DNA from: Plantago elongata
Lineage: Eukaryota; Streptophyta; Magnoliopsida; Lamiales; Plantaginaceae
Assembly: GCA_036897095.1 (NCBI GenBank)
Contig: JAYMSP010000004.1
Location: forward strand, 1-64,000
Length of the DNA stretch: 64,000 bases
Reading direction: 5' to 3'
The notes under the pieces are model-generated. The model worked only from the letters and a program-made list of their open reading frames with translations, was not told the origin of the DNA and ran no database searches. This document shows positions 25,414 through 37,072 of the stretch, one piece after another (position 1 is the first letter of the stretch; every line of letters begins with the position of its first letter). The translations under genes were made by a program, and so were the position numbers.

Positions 25414-27960
25414 TGTACGTCGTATTGATGATTGATTAATGAGCTAAGGTGTAAGTTGTTGTATTGTAGCTAGTAGTGTTACCTTAAAAATTACTAAAGT
25501 GTTGTGAGAAGAAAGGAATGAGTCAGAAAGGAACTCAGGGGAATGAGTATCTATCTATCTATCTGTGTTTGCTGGTGTGAAGAGAAGTGATGTTGTTGTT
25601 GATGATTTGAGTATGGGAAATGGGGTTACTTAAATGAAGGAGGAGGAGAACAGTGATAGACAAGTTATGGGACAGAGCGATAAGTTTTACTAAACACTTA
25701 AGGACCTGTGTTGGAGCTCATCAAGACAACTGCATGGGAGAAAGCAGTGGGCTATGTTTGTTTTTAAATAGATCAAGAGAAATCAAATCTTCAAACTAAT
25801 TAAGCCTTCTTTCTTTTTCATTTTTTATTTCTTTTAATGTGATTTCTATATGAGAGGGACACATAGAGGATCTCTCTAGTTGTGGCCTTCTACTTGCTTA
25901 GTCAATTTGCTTAGTTTATCTCCAATTGGCTTCTCACACTACCTATGTGTTCCTTTTACAATAAAAAACTCAATCATAATGCATATTTGTTGGATTTCTT
26001 CATGAATGGAGAGTTTGTTTTTAAGTGGAAGCACTTGTACAAATAGCATCTTCTTAAGTGTTAAGTGTCAATTTCTTATAAAGAAGATATATATTCATTT
26101 TTTAAATGCATGTTATGTTCGCATTTATATATTTTGATTGAAAAACTATCGTATTAGTTTACACCATAATCTGTAAATATTGATCAATATTTATGTATTT
26201 AGATTTGAATTTTTGGTTCAGATGAAAAAAGAATAAACTTATTACTTTCAGATTTGAGGACCAATCTTTTTAGTCTTAGGTGTGCGAGGTTGTATAATAT
26301 GAGCTCACACCATAACCTGTAAATGTTGATCAATATTTTCGTATTCATATATGAATCTTGTTTTAAATGATTAAAGAATAAACCTATTATTTTTAATTTT
26401 TTTCGATTTAAGTGTTTGAGGTTTTAATTAGATATATTATGGAAAAAGGAAAGGAGAAAAGAAGAGGCTTGCCAAAGTAAAATCTTTTGATCATATTGAT
26501 GTAAGAGTATGATATGGATTGGTATTACCGACTAAAAACTTTGATTAAGAATCAAGTGGGGTTAAGAAGCTGGAAATTTTGCTTGTTCATCAGCAAACTT
26601 TGCGGGCCTATTGTCAGAGAGACCACGCTGGTCCATGTTATCTTGTTATCTCCTGTCATTTTAATATAAATGTATGGCCACATGAAACTATTTAACAATT
26701 CATGCCTAAATGCTTACTAACAACTTGATACTTTTCTTCATTAAGAACTGTTACTCAACCTTAGTTTAGAGCAAAAAATGGGAACTTTCTACACGGAGAA
26801 ATGGAATCTTAGGATATATCTATATGCTATATATATAAACTTGTGTACAAAGCTGCCTTGTGAACGTGAGTACGTGACATTTTGAATCAAATCATCAAGA
26901 ATTTACTTGGAAAATATGGAAACCATAAATTCTAAGATTATAGTTGTTCTTTCTGAGGATATATAGTACTTTCATTAATCATAAGTCCATAAGACAATGC
27001 ACATACCAAATTCAAATGTGGACAATAATATACAAATAGCATCAAAGATAATGTGGGCTCATACTCTCGCCTACATAAATGTAATTAGGGAACCATTATT
27101 TCTTCAAAAGTATTAATGTGTTATTTATTTTCCTTCTCCCATTAGAATATTGGAGCACAATAGAATGCAAGTCAAACGTTTATCGTAAATTCAACTCTAA
27201 AAGATGACCAGCTTAAAATTTTGAAACTTTAAAATGTAAATAATGTTAAATATAATGTGATAAAATATGAATACATACAAAAGTACTGGTTAGGCTCAAA
27301 TTCATTCAGTATTTAGTTATGTTTTATATTATCATTCAATTCAACCAGTTCAGCGTAGACGAAAAGAACAAAACCTTACTAACAGCTTATATCATTACAT
27401 ATTATAATATTCCTATGCAAATTTGAATTCTGACTTAAATGTAAAGTGTATTCCACATGGAAACTGCAGAATTAAATAATTTAAATTCTACCATGCTTAG
27501 TTTCTAGCAGACCAAGACATTTCCTAAAGGTGAGAAAATCGTAAAGGATATAGAGTCTGTCCCATGGGCCATGCATGAGGAAAACTACTGAAGCGTAAAA
27601 TATCAGTTGAAAATTAAAGGTGTAATTTTGAGATAACCTGTTGACCTTTGATAAGTTAGTTAGTAACGGTATAGAAACTGTTGAGCCATAATTGCAATAT
27701 AGTAGCACAAAATAAATAATGTTTCGCGTGGTGAAGCAAATATGGACCGCCGAATATGACTTGTATCTATTTGTACTTCTCACCACTTGTTTTACTCATT
27801 AACTCATCATGTGCCATGTCCTATATTTGCATAATGCATGTACCAATATGAACGCCATATTCACAGACAATCTAGAGCAGTTTTTTTTACTGTACTTTTG
27901 ATATTTAGACAATAAAGAAAATTCCATTATTCACCACAAATAAATTGATCGTGTAATACA
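25414..27960. other. HLH gene leader and promoter, then gene-free AT-rich DNA
   Basis: The first 200 bases right of 25,413 are the likely 5' leader and promoter of the HLH gene; they contain a (TATC)n run at about 25,548-25,564. Beyond 25,700 no coding sequence is seen. A 101-codon minus-strand ORF at 27,481-27,786 has no recognisable domain and ordinary AT-rich composition, and is treated as chance. Confidence 0.45.
26161..26430. repeat. Diverged tandem duplication, 146-bp period
   Basis: ACACCATAATCTGTAAATAT and TGATCAATATT at 26,161 recur as ACACCATAACCTGTAAATGT and TGATCAATATT at 26,307. The downstream words AAAGAATAAAC(C/T)TATTA and GTG(C/T)(G/T)(C/T)GAGGTT also match. The copies differ at many sites, so the duplication is not recent. 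Confidence 0.75.
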
Positions 27961-30084
27961 TAATGGGACGGATATGATTTTTGTATATCATTTTCTTGAC
28001 CTTTACAGAAATTAGACATTCAATATATAAATATACACTTGCAGTGTTAGTTGCGGAGATTAATATGATCAATAATAATAACAAATTGTATGTAACTATT
28101 GATTTTACATAATTTTTCTTTACAATTTCATACCACTAAATAAATTTGTTATAGTTTATTCGTATTCTTCTGAAACCGCACAAAAGAATATATACTAATA
28201 TAGATTAATAGGATGGTGGGTGGTGGGATTATATCATAACTTTTTGAATAAACAAATTAGCGCCATGATTTGTTAACTATTTGACACGAAAATTAAGGCT
28301 AACAACTAGCATTAGGAGCATATCAAGTGCACAAGGATCAAAGTATTTGGTCAGATCAAACACGTGGTGTCTAGTATCAATTTGACTCGATTCCTTGTCT
28401 AATTGGTCGGTTAATTAAACAGTAGAAGTGAATTTAACTACAGTATCGTCAAGTTAGTGTTCCTAGACAAAAGATCAAGATACCCTGCCTACCAGCCTAC
28501 AAGTTAATTTTACGGGATACGGCAAACAATAAACAAAACTAGACTCGCCTCAATTGATCGCGCAAACCTTAGAAAGATAATGTAAAGAAAAATCCCATAT
28601 TCAATGATCGTACGAACTAGAATATATAAAGCTGCTATTCGAAGTTAACATGTGGATTACTACACCGTCTAGAAAAAGAACGATTTTTCATTAAATATGA
28701 ATTTTTTTATTTAAAGCATGAGAATTTTTATTCAGTATTTTTACTTAATGTCTGTAGATTTTTATATGAAGTCTGTGAATTTTTACGTTGTATGTAAGTT
28801 TTTATTTAGGGTATGTAGGTTTTAAAGAGTCTCTGAATTTTTACATATTGTCTGTGAATTTTTATTTAGGGTCTGTGATTAAATGTAAAAAAAAAAGAAT
28901 TTTTATATTTAATAAAAAAATTGATATTTTTCTAGATTACCTCGTGATTTACATACTCTTATAAGTTATAATGTAATGTAATTTTCAATTATATAAAAAA
29001 AATCTGAAAAAATACAGAAGATTGTTTCAAATTTATTAAAGTGAGTTGAAGTTTGTTTATAAATTCAGAGTGCATGCTCATGATCCCTACATTTTACAAT
29101 GCGCTGAGAACATGACATTATAGTCTCCAAATATGGAGCATATGGTTCTATCCTACGTAATAAGATGTTTAAAATATATAAAGTAAAAATTGAACGATAT
29201 TTACTAATGAGATCTTGCTTAATTGGTCAATTGATTAAACCTAAGATTTGATCATGGGTACAACTACAGTCAAAATGAAGTTTGTATTTTGGTACAAATT
29301 TACACTATTCTTTCCTTCTGTATCAATAGTTTTTAACGTGGGACAAATATAAGTCAATTCTAATAGTTTATCTCAAGTCAATTTATCATTCACACATATA
29401 ATTGATTATTCTCGATATTTTATATCGTTACGAAGTTTGTGCATCTCACTTTGCAACAAGCTAATGAACACACAATATCGAGCGGTATAACTTGAATAAT
29501 TAATTGCTCAAAATTACCCACTTAACATATTATAACATAACATGTTTAGCACACTCTTGATTTCCTCCAACCATCGATTCCCCAATGGTTTTTCTCTCTT
29601 CCCTTGGCGTTTCTTCCTCGATTGCGTAATCATGGAGACAAACAAGTCGATATTACATCTTCCCTTTAACAGTTAGTGAAGAAATTCCATTCCGCTAGCT
29701 CAATTGACTGGTACACTCTGTACAGAAACAGAACATTGGAGATTCAACATACAATTCAGAATTAGTGCTCATAAACACACTCTGTTAGTATAAAATTAGA
29801 GAATCTAATGATTTCTCATTCATTTGATCATAATTATAGTGTGTACGTCATAATTCCAGACAAGTTGCCTAATGATAATTGATATAGTATTAGTATCTCG
29901 CTCGCATATACTTAATCAACTAGTAGTGTAGCAGTACCAGTCGCAACATAAACAAAGATACCTTCTCAGCTTTCCTAAGTTCTACAAAATGGGCAAGATC
30001 CAAATATATGTACGGAGACTTGGCCAGCCAGAGATTGAAACGACCCTTTCGCAGAACACCGTCCCTGCTTTTGTAAGAAAACAG
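27961..30084. other. Gene-free AT-rich DNA
   Basis: No ORF with coding features. Apart from the short minisatellite at 28,690-28,880 and a weak tRNA-like stretch near 29,695 (GCTAGCTCAATTGACTGG, then GGAGATTCAAC), nothing structured was seen. Confidence 0.4.
28690..28880. repeat. Degenerate minisatellite, unit about 22-30 bp
   Basis: Repeated words GTCTGTGAATTTTTA, TTTTTATTTAGGGT and GTATGTAGG recur about seven times with variable spacing. Confidence 0.65.
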
Positions 30085-30135
30085 GGGTACATAAAGTGAT
30101 AATGTCTCATTCTAGTGTACCTAAATTGATTCTAT
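30085..30135. repeat. Inverted fragment of the neighbouring transposon terminus
   Basis: GTACATAAAGTGATAATGTC, then TCATTCTAGTGTACC, is the reverse complement, with few changes, of the left-arm text at 30,222-30,261 (GGTACGCTAGAGTGAGACAT, TGTCACTTTAGGTAC). It lies in opposite orientation about 70 bases outside the inverted-repeat element. Confidence 0.65.
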
Positions 30136-30204
30136 ATGATTAAATTCCACAATTTTGTACAAATTCGAGCTTTTAAATGAGATGTAATTCTATCACCAAG
30201 TATT

Positions 30205-31377
30205 GGGAAAAAATTTTATTTTAGGTACGCTAGAGTGAGACATTGTCACTTTAGGTACTTTAAAATGAGATTGACCAATTTAGGTACACTACTGTCTACT
30301 GCAATCATCTGTTCAATTGAGGAGCTCCGATCGATTTTCCGATCATTGACGATGTGACCGCCGGACTTGCAATTTTCACCCCAAACTCGTATTTGACTCG
30401 TACTTTTGTATTTGAAATTTAAATACGGGACACGTATCGCGTCCACGTTAATTCTCGGTATAAATTGTGTATTATGATTATAACATAATTTTAAAAATTA
30501 TGAATATATTTTAAAATATTTTAAAAATTATAAAAATTCATTTTACATGTTTTACAAACAATAAAAAAATCCAATTTGTTACAAACAATAAAAAAATTAA
30601 AATCGCATTAGAATTTATGGGTATAAATTGTATAATACAATTCAAAAATATTTTAGATTCTATTACATATAAAATTAATAAGAAATTCAAAAAATTAAAA
30701 ACGCAATTTGTTACAATATTCCTTCATTTGGGTCTTTGCATTTTGTAAGTGCTTCGTCTTTTTTTATTGTAGCAAATCGTATTTTTTAAATTTATTTTTA
30801 TTTTATTTATTTATTTGATATGTAATAAAATGTAAAATGTTTTTTTATATTTTTAAAAATATTTTTCAGATTTTTTACATCATTTTTTAATTATATTAAA
30901 ATTTTATACCCAGAAATTACAAGAGAGTAACATGTGTTCCGTATTTCAATTTGAATTTTAAAAATTTGAGTCAAATACGAGTCTAACTCTCAGAATATGA
31001 GAGCTCTGTAGCTAATGCAATTTTAAATTTTTATTTTTTTTGTAAAAAAAAATTAAAACGAATTTTTATAATTTTTAAAATATTTTCATAATTTTTAAAA
31101 TTATTTTATAATTATAATAACAATTTATACCGAGCATTAACGTGGACGCGATACGTGTTCCGTATTTGAATTTCAAATACCAAAATACGATCCAAATACG
31201 AATTTGGAGGAAAAATTGCAAATTCGGCGGCCACGTCATCAATTTGATCAGAAAATCAATCGGAATTCCTAAATTGGACGGGTTGTTGCAGTAGTGTATC
31301 TAAATTGGTCACTCTCAATTTAATATATATAAAGTAGCATCGTCTCACTCTAATCTACCTAAAATAAAATTGTTCCC
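30205..31377. mobile_element. Non-autonomous inverted-repeat DNA transposon, about 1.17 kb, arms about 310 bp (Mutator-like?)
   Basis: The left arm (30,205-30,520) starts GGGAAAAAATTTTATTTTAGG. The right arm (31,060-31,377), read on the minus strand, starts GGGAACAATTTTATTTTAGG. The arms then match for about 300 bases through GACCAATTTA, CACTACTG, GATTTTC, CACGTATCGCGTCCACGTTA and CTCGGTATAAATTGT. The core is very AT-rich, without an ORF of coding character. Long terminal inverted repeats starting with GGG fit Mutator-like non-autonomous elements. A clear target duplication was not found. The core is homologous to that of the element at 62,745-63,665. Confidence 0.75.
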
Positions 31378-31539
31378 ACCGGTACTGTAACAAGATTGTG
31401 AACTCGGTGATGTATTCATGGAGATGAACATATAACACATTACGAATTTTATTCAAGCCACCGGTACTGTAATGAGATTGTGAACTCGGTGATGGATTCA
31501 TGGAGATAAGCATACAACACATTACGAATTTTATTCAAA
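31376..31539. repeat. Tandem duplication, 82-bp period
   Basis: CCACCGGTACTGTAA followed by GATTGTGAACTCGGTGATG begins at 31,376 and again at 31,458, and both copies end in ACACATTACGAATTTTATTC. The match is about 90%. The first copy starts exactly at the right end of the inverted-repeat element. Confidence 0.85.
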
Positions 31540-32364
31540 ACAAAATATAATATCGGAGAATTGAGAATGGCTATATTTTATATTTCTTAACAAGTTCGAT
31601 CCTTCAGATATTATAGAAAAATTACAACCGTATAGCATGGCTATTGGCCTACGCTTACATGAGTGATGAGTTCAATTCTTCACCGAGACAAACTCCTCCT
31701 TATAATAAATTTATAATAGTCCAGCTGCTTTGACTGCATTGTTATCAAAGTTGTTCAGTCGAGAACAATTGCATGCATTTTATGATATGCATGTTGTTTT
31801 CGTATTTTACATTTATTCATTCACTCTACATGTTCCACGTTTTCAGTTGGTAATGCATGCATATCTTATTGGTTAAAAACTTAATCATATGTTTTATCTC
31901 GTTTAAAGTATGAATTTGTAGAGAGGTGACTTAAATATTCGACTCATGGTCACTTCAATTTTTGCGGAGGCCATTCAAGTAGAACTTTAATATGAGACGG
32001 AATTTATCTCCGTGATTATTCAAATTTAAGTAGGTGTGTGAGTCAGAGGCTCCGGTATCATAATAGAATTACATTTCTTATAAAATATCAAGCTTTTAAA
32101 AAGGTATATATAAAATCTCACCGTTTATATAATACTCCAATATTTCATAAAAGTGCTGAAAATTATAATGTGAATGATTGGACTATGTTCTAGGCCAGAT
32201 GAAAAGTGGACTGATCGAATAATTCATCTGGAGGACTTCATGGATGGGACAGAAGGTTTCTGAGCTTATAGGAAGACGATCTTTCCATTAGATTGAAAAT
32301 CAAAATTCCAAATTGTGAGAATAAATTGAATTATGTGATCTGAATATGTGAAGAAGAGAATGCA
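31540..32364. other. Intergenic DNA with one tRNA-derived SINE-like segment
   Basis: At about 31,635-31,710, TAGCATGGCTATTGG resembles a tRNA A box and GAGTTCAATTCTTC a B box about 35 bases later, followed by CACCGAGACAAACTCC. This layout suits the 5' part of a plant SINE. No poly(A) end or target duplication was found. The remainder shows no gene. Confidence 0.4.
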
Positions 32365-33070
32365 ATGTTACAACAACAATTAGATAGACAGTGGGAATAT
32401 ATAACACTGGGACATTTCTGTGAGCTGGCTGGAAGGAATAGGTTGTTAGTTACGTGAGTTCACATGGGTCAGGTGATGTGACATTCACTGAATGGTTTGT
32501 GACACGTGATGACATGTGATACTCACATGTGATTATAGATGAACGAGATATGATCAAAGCAGTTATAATCCAAGGGCTGAGATATAATTTGAGGGGAGAA
32601 GAAAACCGTCAGTGTTGCTATGACAATTGGTATAACGGACTGCAACTGCTGGAGCTTGGATGTATAAATAGATCATTGGTGTCATTGTATCTAATAAGAG
32701 AAGAGATTAGAACAATAGAACATCAAATCAGATCACAATGTAGAGATCAAGCATTGTAGATTAGCAGTTGTATTTTCTCTCTTCCAGACACATAGAGCTT
32801 AGATTGACAAATCTACAACTTGTACTTTGTGAGGGTTTGTTGTATGATCTTGTAAGGCTTGGTGATCAATAAGAATATATGGTTAATCCCGTAGATGTAT
32901 GCATTGTCGAACCACGTAAATTCTTGTGTTCTTTGAATGATCGTATTTTGTTTCCTGTTATCTTAGTTTTTTGTTCACCAAGTATTTATGTAATTGTCGT
33001 TGAGACTGTATGTGTAACATTGGTAGTTGTTCAGAATCATTCCTTGTTGATGATTCTATTGGACGGATCT
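32365..33070 (+). mobile_element. Probable solo Copia LTR
   Basis: The segment contains a TATA-like GTATAAATAG near 32,661 and the words GTAGATGTATGCATTGTCG, AACCACGTAAATTCTTGTGT, which closely resemble the R-U5 part of many plant Copia LTRs. No primer site, internal domain or second LTR is next to it, so it looks like a solo LTR fossil. TGTTACAAC near 32,365 and GTGTAACA near 33,012 are possible ends, and the boundaries are approximate. The 67-76-codon ORFs inside it are not considered genes. Confidence 0.6.
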
Positions 33071-34218
33071 CAACACAAATGATGTAAATATATGAATATG
33101 GCATGTTGGCATTCATGTGGGAGGGTACAAAAATGGCAAAAGTTTACTATATTAACCAGGCAAAGGAAGGTATGTAAAAATTATTTAAATTTGGTAATCC
33201 AGATTTTGTGTAAAATCATTATAACAAGGCATATGAGTAGTTAATTTGTCAGCCATTCCCAAAAATACACGTTGGAGCTGACTGGTCAGGTCACATGAGC
33301 AGGGAATCATTAGCACGTTTAATTAGTAAGTAATTCTATTTTGATCAGCATAATTATTAATTTACTGAGAAGATCTTTCTTGCTGACCAAGAACATGCAA
33401 GATGACCCAGCATATGGAAGAAGATCTCTAGAGTTTAAGCAGGAGAGGCCATCTGAGCTGTAAAACAGAGTTGCATTTTGTACTATTAATAAATCAACCT
33501 TAAAATCATACTTGCATTTGTACTTTCGAATATTTTCTTTATATGGGGCACTGAAGAAGTTAGATCACAAGGTCACTTAATTGGCCATTTAGGCATTTTA
33601 CGGACCAAAATCAGACAATCATAGGGAACCTGTTGGAAGGTGTATTCAATGATACAGATAAAAGACTTGGGGAAATATTACAAACACTATAATTATTCAA
33701 TTATACAATTATATAATTATATAATTGGTGCACCGTGATGAATATTATATACCGTGGAGTATATGTGAGTTTTAGTAAAGCTACAAAATTATACAATTAT
33801 TAACAACACACAAAATAGAAACAGGTGGAGCATTCCTGCAGCTTAATTAACAGAACATGAACATCCAAATTCTCCAGATGCATTTGATTTTTTGATAAAC
33901 AAGTGTATGAATGAGCATTTATTGACACAATATATAATTAATCGAAATATGTTGGATCTTTTATGATGGGCGAGCCACCACCGGTCACGTCTCACGTGAT
34001 AAATGTATGGTGCTAAACTTGTAGTTTGCAAGCGCAAAATATATAACTATATCATTGTTATTATCGTCAATGAACTTGTTGGGGGCTCACAACGTGTCCT
34101 TGAGTCTTTCGGGATGCAAATACACCTACCTTATGGGACACCAAATTGTATCACATACCCCATTCCATGGACACAAAGTATTCCTCCTTTTGCAAATGTA
34201 TTTATAAGAAGTTTAAGT
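33071..34218. other. Gene-free AT-rich DNA
   Basis: Nothing coding or clearly repetitive was recognised. A short ATTATATAATTATATAATT run lies near 33,706. The 64-89-codon ORFs at 33,843-34,272 lack domain features. Confidence 0.4.
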
Positions 34219-34226
34219 GTGCGCAC

Positions 34227-35151
34227 TAGGGCTGTGCAACGGACGAATATGGATCAATCCGCATCCGTTTGACCGGATATCCGGTTAAACGGATGAAAAA
34301 ATAGTCCACTCGTTATCCAATCCATTTCAAATGGATTGCATACAATATAAATCTGCCGGATAACGGATAAATCCAGCGGATATCCGTATCCAGTAAATTT
34401 AAAGAAAAAGAAAAGAAAAAGAGAGCAAAAAGAAGAAGAAGAAAGAATAAAATCCCCAAATCTTCTTCTTCCCCATTCCTGCTCCAATTCACCCATCTTC
34501 TTCATCCAATTCTACGCTCTCTCCCCAAATCAGCTCAAGCCGCGCCGTCGAGCTCTCCGCCGCCGTCGCCTCCTTCAGCTCAACCACTACTCCGCCACGG
34601 CTCCAGCTCCAATTCACTCTTCTTCTTCGCCTCTCTTCTTCTTCTTCCTCCCTTCACTTTGATCGACGTCACCATCACCACCGCTCATCGCCCCCTACAA
34701 CCCACCAGCTCCTCAGCCGCGTGCCATTCCGAATCCGCCATGGCCGCCGCTGCAACTTCAGTCCACCAGCGCCTCCGCCTCTGCCGCGCCTCCTCGTCGC
34801 GCATCCTCTGCAGCCCGCTGACCGTCTCTCCTCTACTCCGAGTCCGCCGCGCCACCTCCGCTACCCGATGTCCGAATTGAAGACGATTCGGTGAAGAAGA
34901 CGGCGAAGGCGAATGGAGTCAGCGAGTAGTGTTAGGGTAACCTACTAAAAATATTATTACATAAACAAACGGATAAAACGGATATCCGCGGATATCCGGC
35001 GAATTTATCTATTTTATCCGTTCAAAATAGATGTATAAAAATCTCATCCGTGATCCGATCCATTTCTTAACGGATCGAACCGAATCGATCCGGCCCATTT
35101 TAGCGGATATCCGGACCGGATTTGCGGATCCGGATGAAATTAGCAGCCCTA
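34227..35151. mobile_element. hAT-like non-autonomous transposon with GC-rich passenger segment
   Basis: The ends are TAGGGCTG at 34,227 and its complement CAGCCCTA ending at 35,151, flanked by imperfect 8-bp repeats GTGCGCAC (34,219-34,226) and GTGCATAC (35,152-35,159). Eight-base duplications and TAGGGCTG ends fit hAT. Both subterminal regions are packed with GGATATCCG, CGGATAA and ACGGAT words in both orientations. Between them (about 34,480-34,930) lies a GC-rich segment unlike the rest of the window, beginning with (CTT)n and containing a small ORF with good start context. No transposase is present. The segment looks captured from a host gene's 5' end. Confidence 0.7.
34740..34880 (+). 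CDS. Small ORF resembling an organelle transit peptide, inside the hAT-like element
   Basis: The 46-codon ORF starts in an excellent plant context (CCGCCATGGCC). Its product MAAAATSVHQRLRLCRASSS, continuing RILCSPLTVSPLLRVRRATS, has about ten arginines, many serines and alanines and no acidic residue, as in plastid or mitochondrial targeting peptides. The frame is also open upstream to 34,659. It ends just before the GC-rich segment gives way to transposon sequence, so it may be a captured first exon without its downstream exons. Whether it is transcribed is unknown, and the parent gene is not recognised. Confidence 0.3.
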   Translation: MAAAATSVHQRLRLCRASSSRILCSPLTVSPLLRVRRATSATRCPN

Positions 35152-35159
35152 GTGCATAC

Positions 35160-36497
35160 AAAGGAGCTGTAAAGCACTGATCTTTTAAACTGAAAACTCA
35201 TTTAATTTAGTTTAGTTCACTTCATTTTTACTTACTTATTACATTTGAGATATGAAACAAATATAGCGGTGGGTGAAACTTCAAAATCATCCTATAGTTA
35301 GGGATTATATTTAATTGTCATTGTCTAATTACACAGTGGGGATCTCCAGTGCCGAAAATTCCTATTATGATTGACTATGATAGAATTTGAGACCAAGCTT
35401 CTTCTATAATGTAAAACAACGACCATACATGCATGGAAGATGGCAGCCATTGTGCAATTATTTTGAATATTGTGCTAGCTAACTAATAAAAGAGGATGAG
35501 AAAATATGATATGATAAGATAGTTATAGTTATAGTATAGTATAATTGAAAATGTGACACATGTATGCACAACAAAAGGTCTAGATAAAGCAAGAGGCAGA
35601 TGCCCATACCAAAGGCAGTATGTGAAATGAATGCATGTGTTTGAGACAAGGCATGTAACTTTACATTTTTTCTTAGTCTATAATTAATAAAGCTAGCATC
35701 AACAATTTTAATTTATTACATGGAACTAAACGCTTTTCTTCAGTCAGGACTCAGGACTAATCACCGGCCGGAAGAGCGGAACTCACTGGAGTGTACCTAC
35801 CGTGGTTTTGTCTTTCATTTCGAGTCTAGCATCCTATTAGTTTTGACAATCAGTTGTAATTTTATCCTTTCGAGTTCATCTTTCTTCAGAAACAGATAAA
35901 AATTTTAAAAGAATAATGAATAAAGTATAAGAAAATATAATAAAGTAGGAGAAATTGTGATAAAGTAAAAAAAGTGAAAACAGTAGTATAAATATTGACT
36001 AAAGTAGAACATATAATGTATAAACTTTTCATTTAATCAATAGGAAGATGAAGTTAAGACGGACCAATATGAAATACGAAAAGATGAAGTTGGAACGGAG
36101 GGAGTACTTATTTCTTCAATGTACACTATACCACTTGAATTAATTTATATTTAACAACTAAAAAATTGAAAATTGTAAAACTCATATACTCCATATATAT
36201 GAAGATCACAGTTACCAAAAGGATACATATTGATATTGTTCAGGGTGAAAATCGTCTTAGGTCGGAATAGCATGTCATCGTCTCAATACGTACCTGGAAG
36301 TCTAAAGCATGAGGGTTAGACTCCTATAAGTCCGATTTACATTGAACAAATTGTATAGTGATTCAAGTCGACCTCTCAGTTAGTACACAATTCCAATCAC
36401 TCCCAAGAGCAATTAATTCTAGCCAGCAATAATGTTGTTTGTGCATAGTCGATTCAATTATTTACCAAAAGCAAAGGGTGTATTGATGATGCATTTG
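35160..36497. other. Gene-free AT-rich DNA with a Stowaway-like MITE
   Basis: Apart from the MITE at 35,860-36,104, only AT-rich sequence was seen, including an ATAGTTATAGTTATAGTATAG run near 35,519 and a GC-richer patch near 35,760-35,830 without an ORF. Confidence 0.4.
35860..36104. mobile_element. Stowaway-like MITE (right end clear)
   Basis: The right end AACGGAGGGAG followed by TA is the familiar Stowaway terminus (CTCCCTCCGTT on the minus strand). The left end, near CCTTTCGAGTTCATCTTTC, is a degenerate counterpart of the minus-strand text CCGTTCCAACTTCATCTTTT. A TA duplication is seen only on the right. Confidence 0.5.
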
Positions 36498-37072
36498 TTG
36501 GTTCTGGAGTGGGTGTATGAAGATATGATTCGAAAACAGAGAGTAGAAATCAGTTTGCTTAGCATAGGGTGCTCCTCGGTCCTTAAGACTTTGTTTGCCT
36601 CGTTCTGGTGCTTACGGTTAACAACAAACAGTCTCCCAAGATAGAACAACAGAAAGTTAGAATTCTAGCACTGAATTACTAACTTGACAAATTAGGCAGA
36701 ATAGAAAGTTCATGCTCTGTAGAGAGAAAGTAGAGAAGGAAAGAAGGATTGGATACTGTGTTTTAAATCCGAACCTGGGGGGGGGATCCTATTTATAATT
36801 GGGAAGAGTTGCAATCTGAATAGATGCGGCCTTTTGTAAACAGTTCCATGCAAAGACAGAAATTCGAAAAAAATACAACTTTCGAATTATTCTGTTCAGA
36901 CACATCCTTTTGGATAAAAAGTTAAATCTGTTCACTGAACGGACATATTCGTTCAGCAGAGCCCAACCGAGTTGGGTCTCTTCTGTTTCAGATTTCGTTT
37001 GGGCCTGACCAAACATAATATGTTTCTGGCCCAAAAAAATTATACTCAACTCGCAACCACGACCCGCGAACC
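36498..37072 (-). repeat. Left LTR of the minus-strand Copia element
   Basis: It shares GTTCTGGAGTGGGTGTATGA, CTCGGTCCTTAAGACTTTG, CCAAGATAGAACAACAGAAA and CCTGACCAAACATAATATGT with the right LTR. It is the 3' LTR in element orientation. Similarity stops after GACCCGCGAAC, so its outermost 50-60 bases seem to be missing. Confidence 0.85.

Noticed and set aside
27481-27786. 101-codon minus-strand ORF
   Set aside because: AT-rich, no domain, no splice partners, and of a length that can arise by chance in 64 kb.
32529-33082. ORFs of 67 and 76 codons
   Set aside because: They fall within a probable solo Copia LTR.
34254-34505. 83-codon minus-strand ORF at the left end of the hAT-like element
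   Set aside because: It reads through the subterminal CGGATA repeats and a purine-rich run; phenylalanine- and serine-rich low-complexity product.
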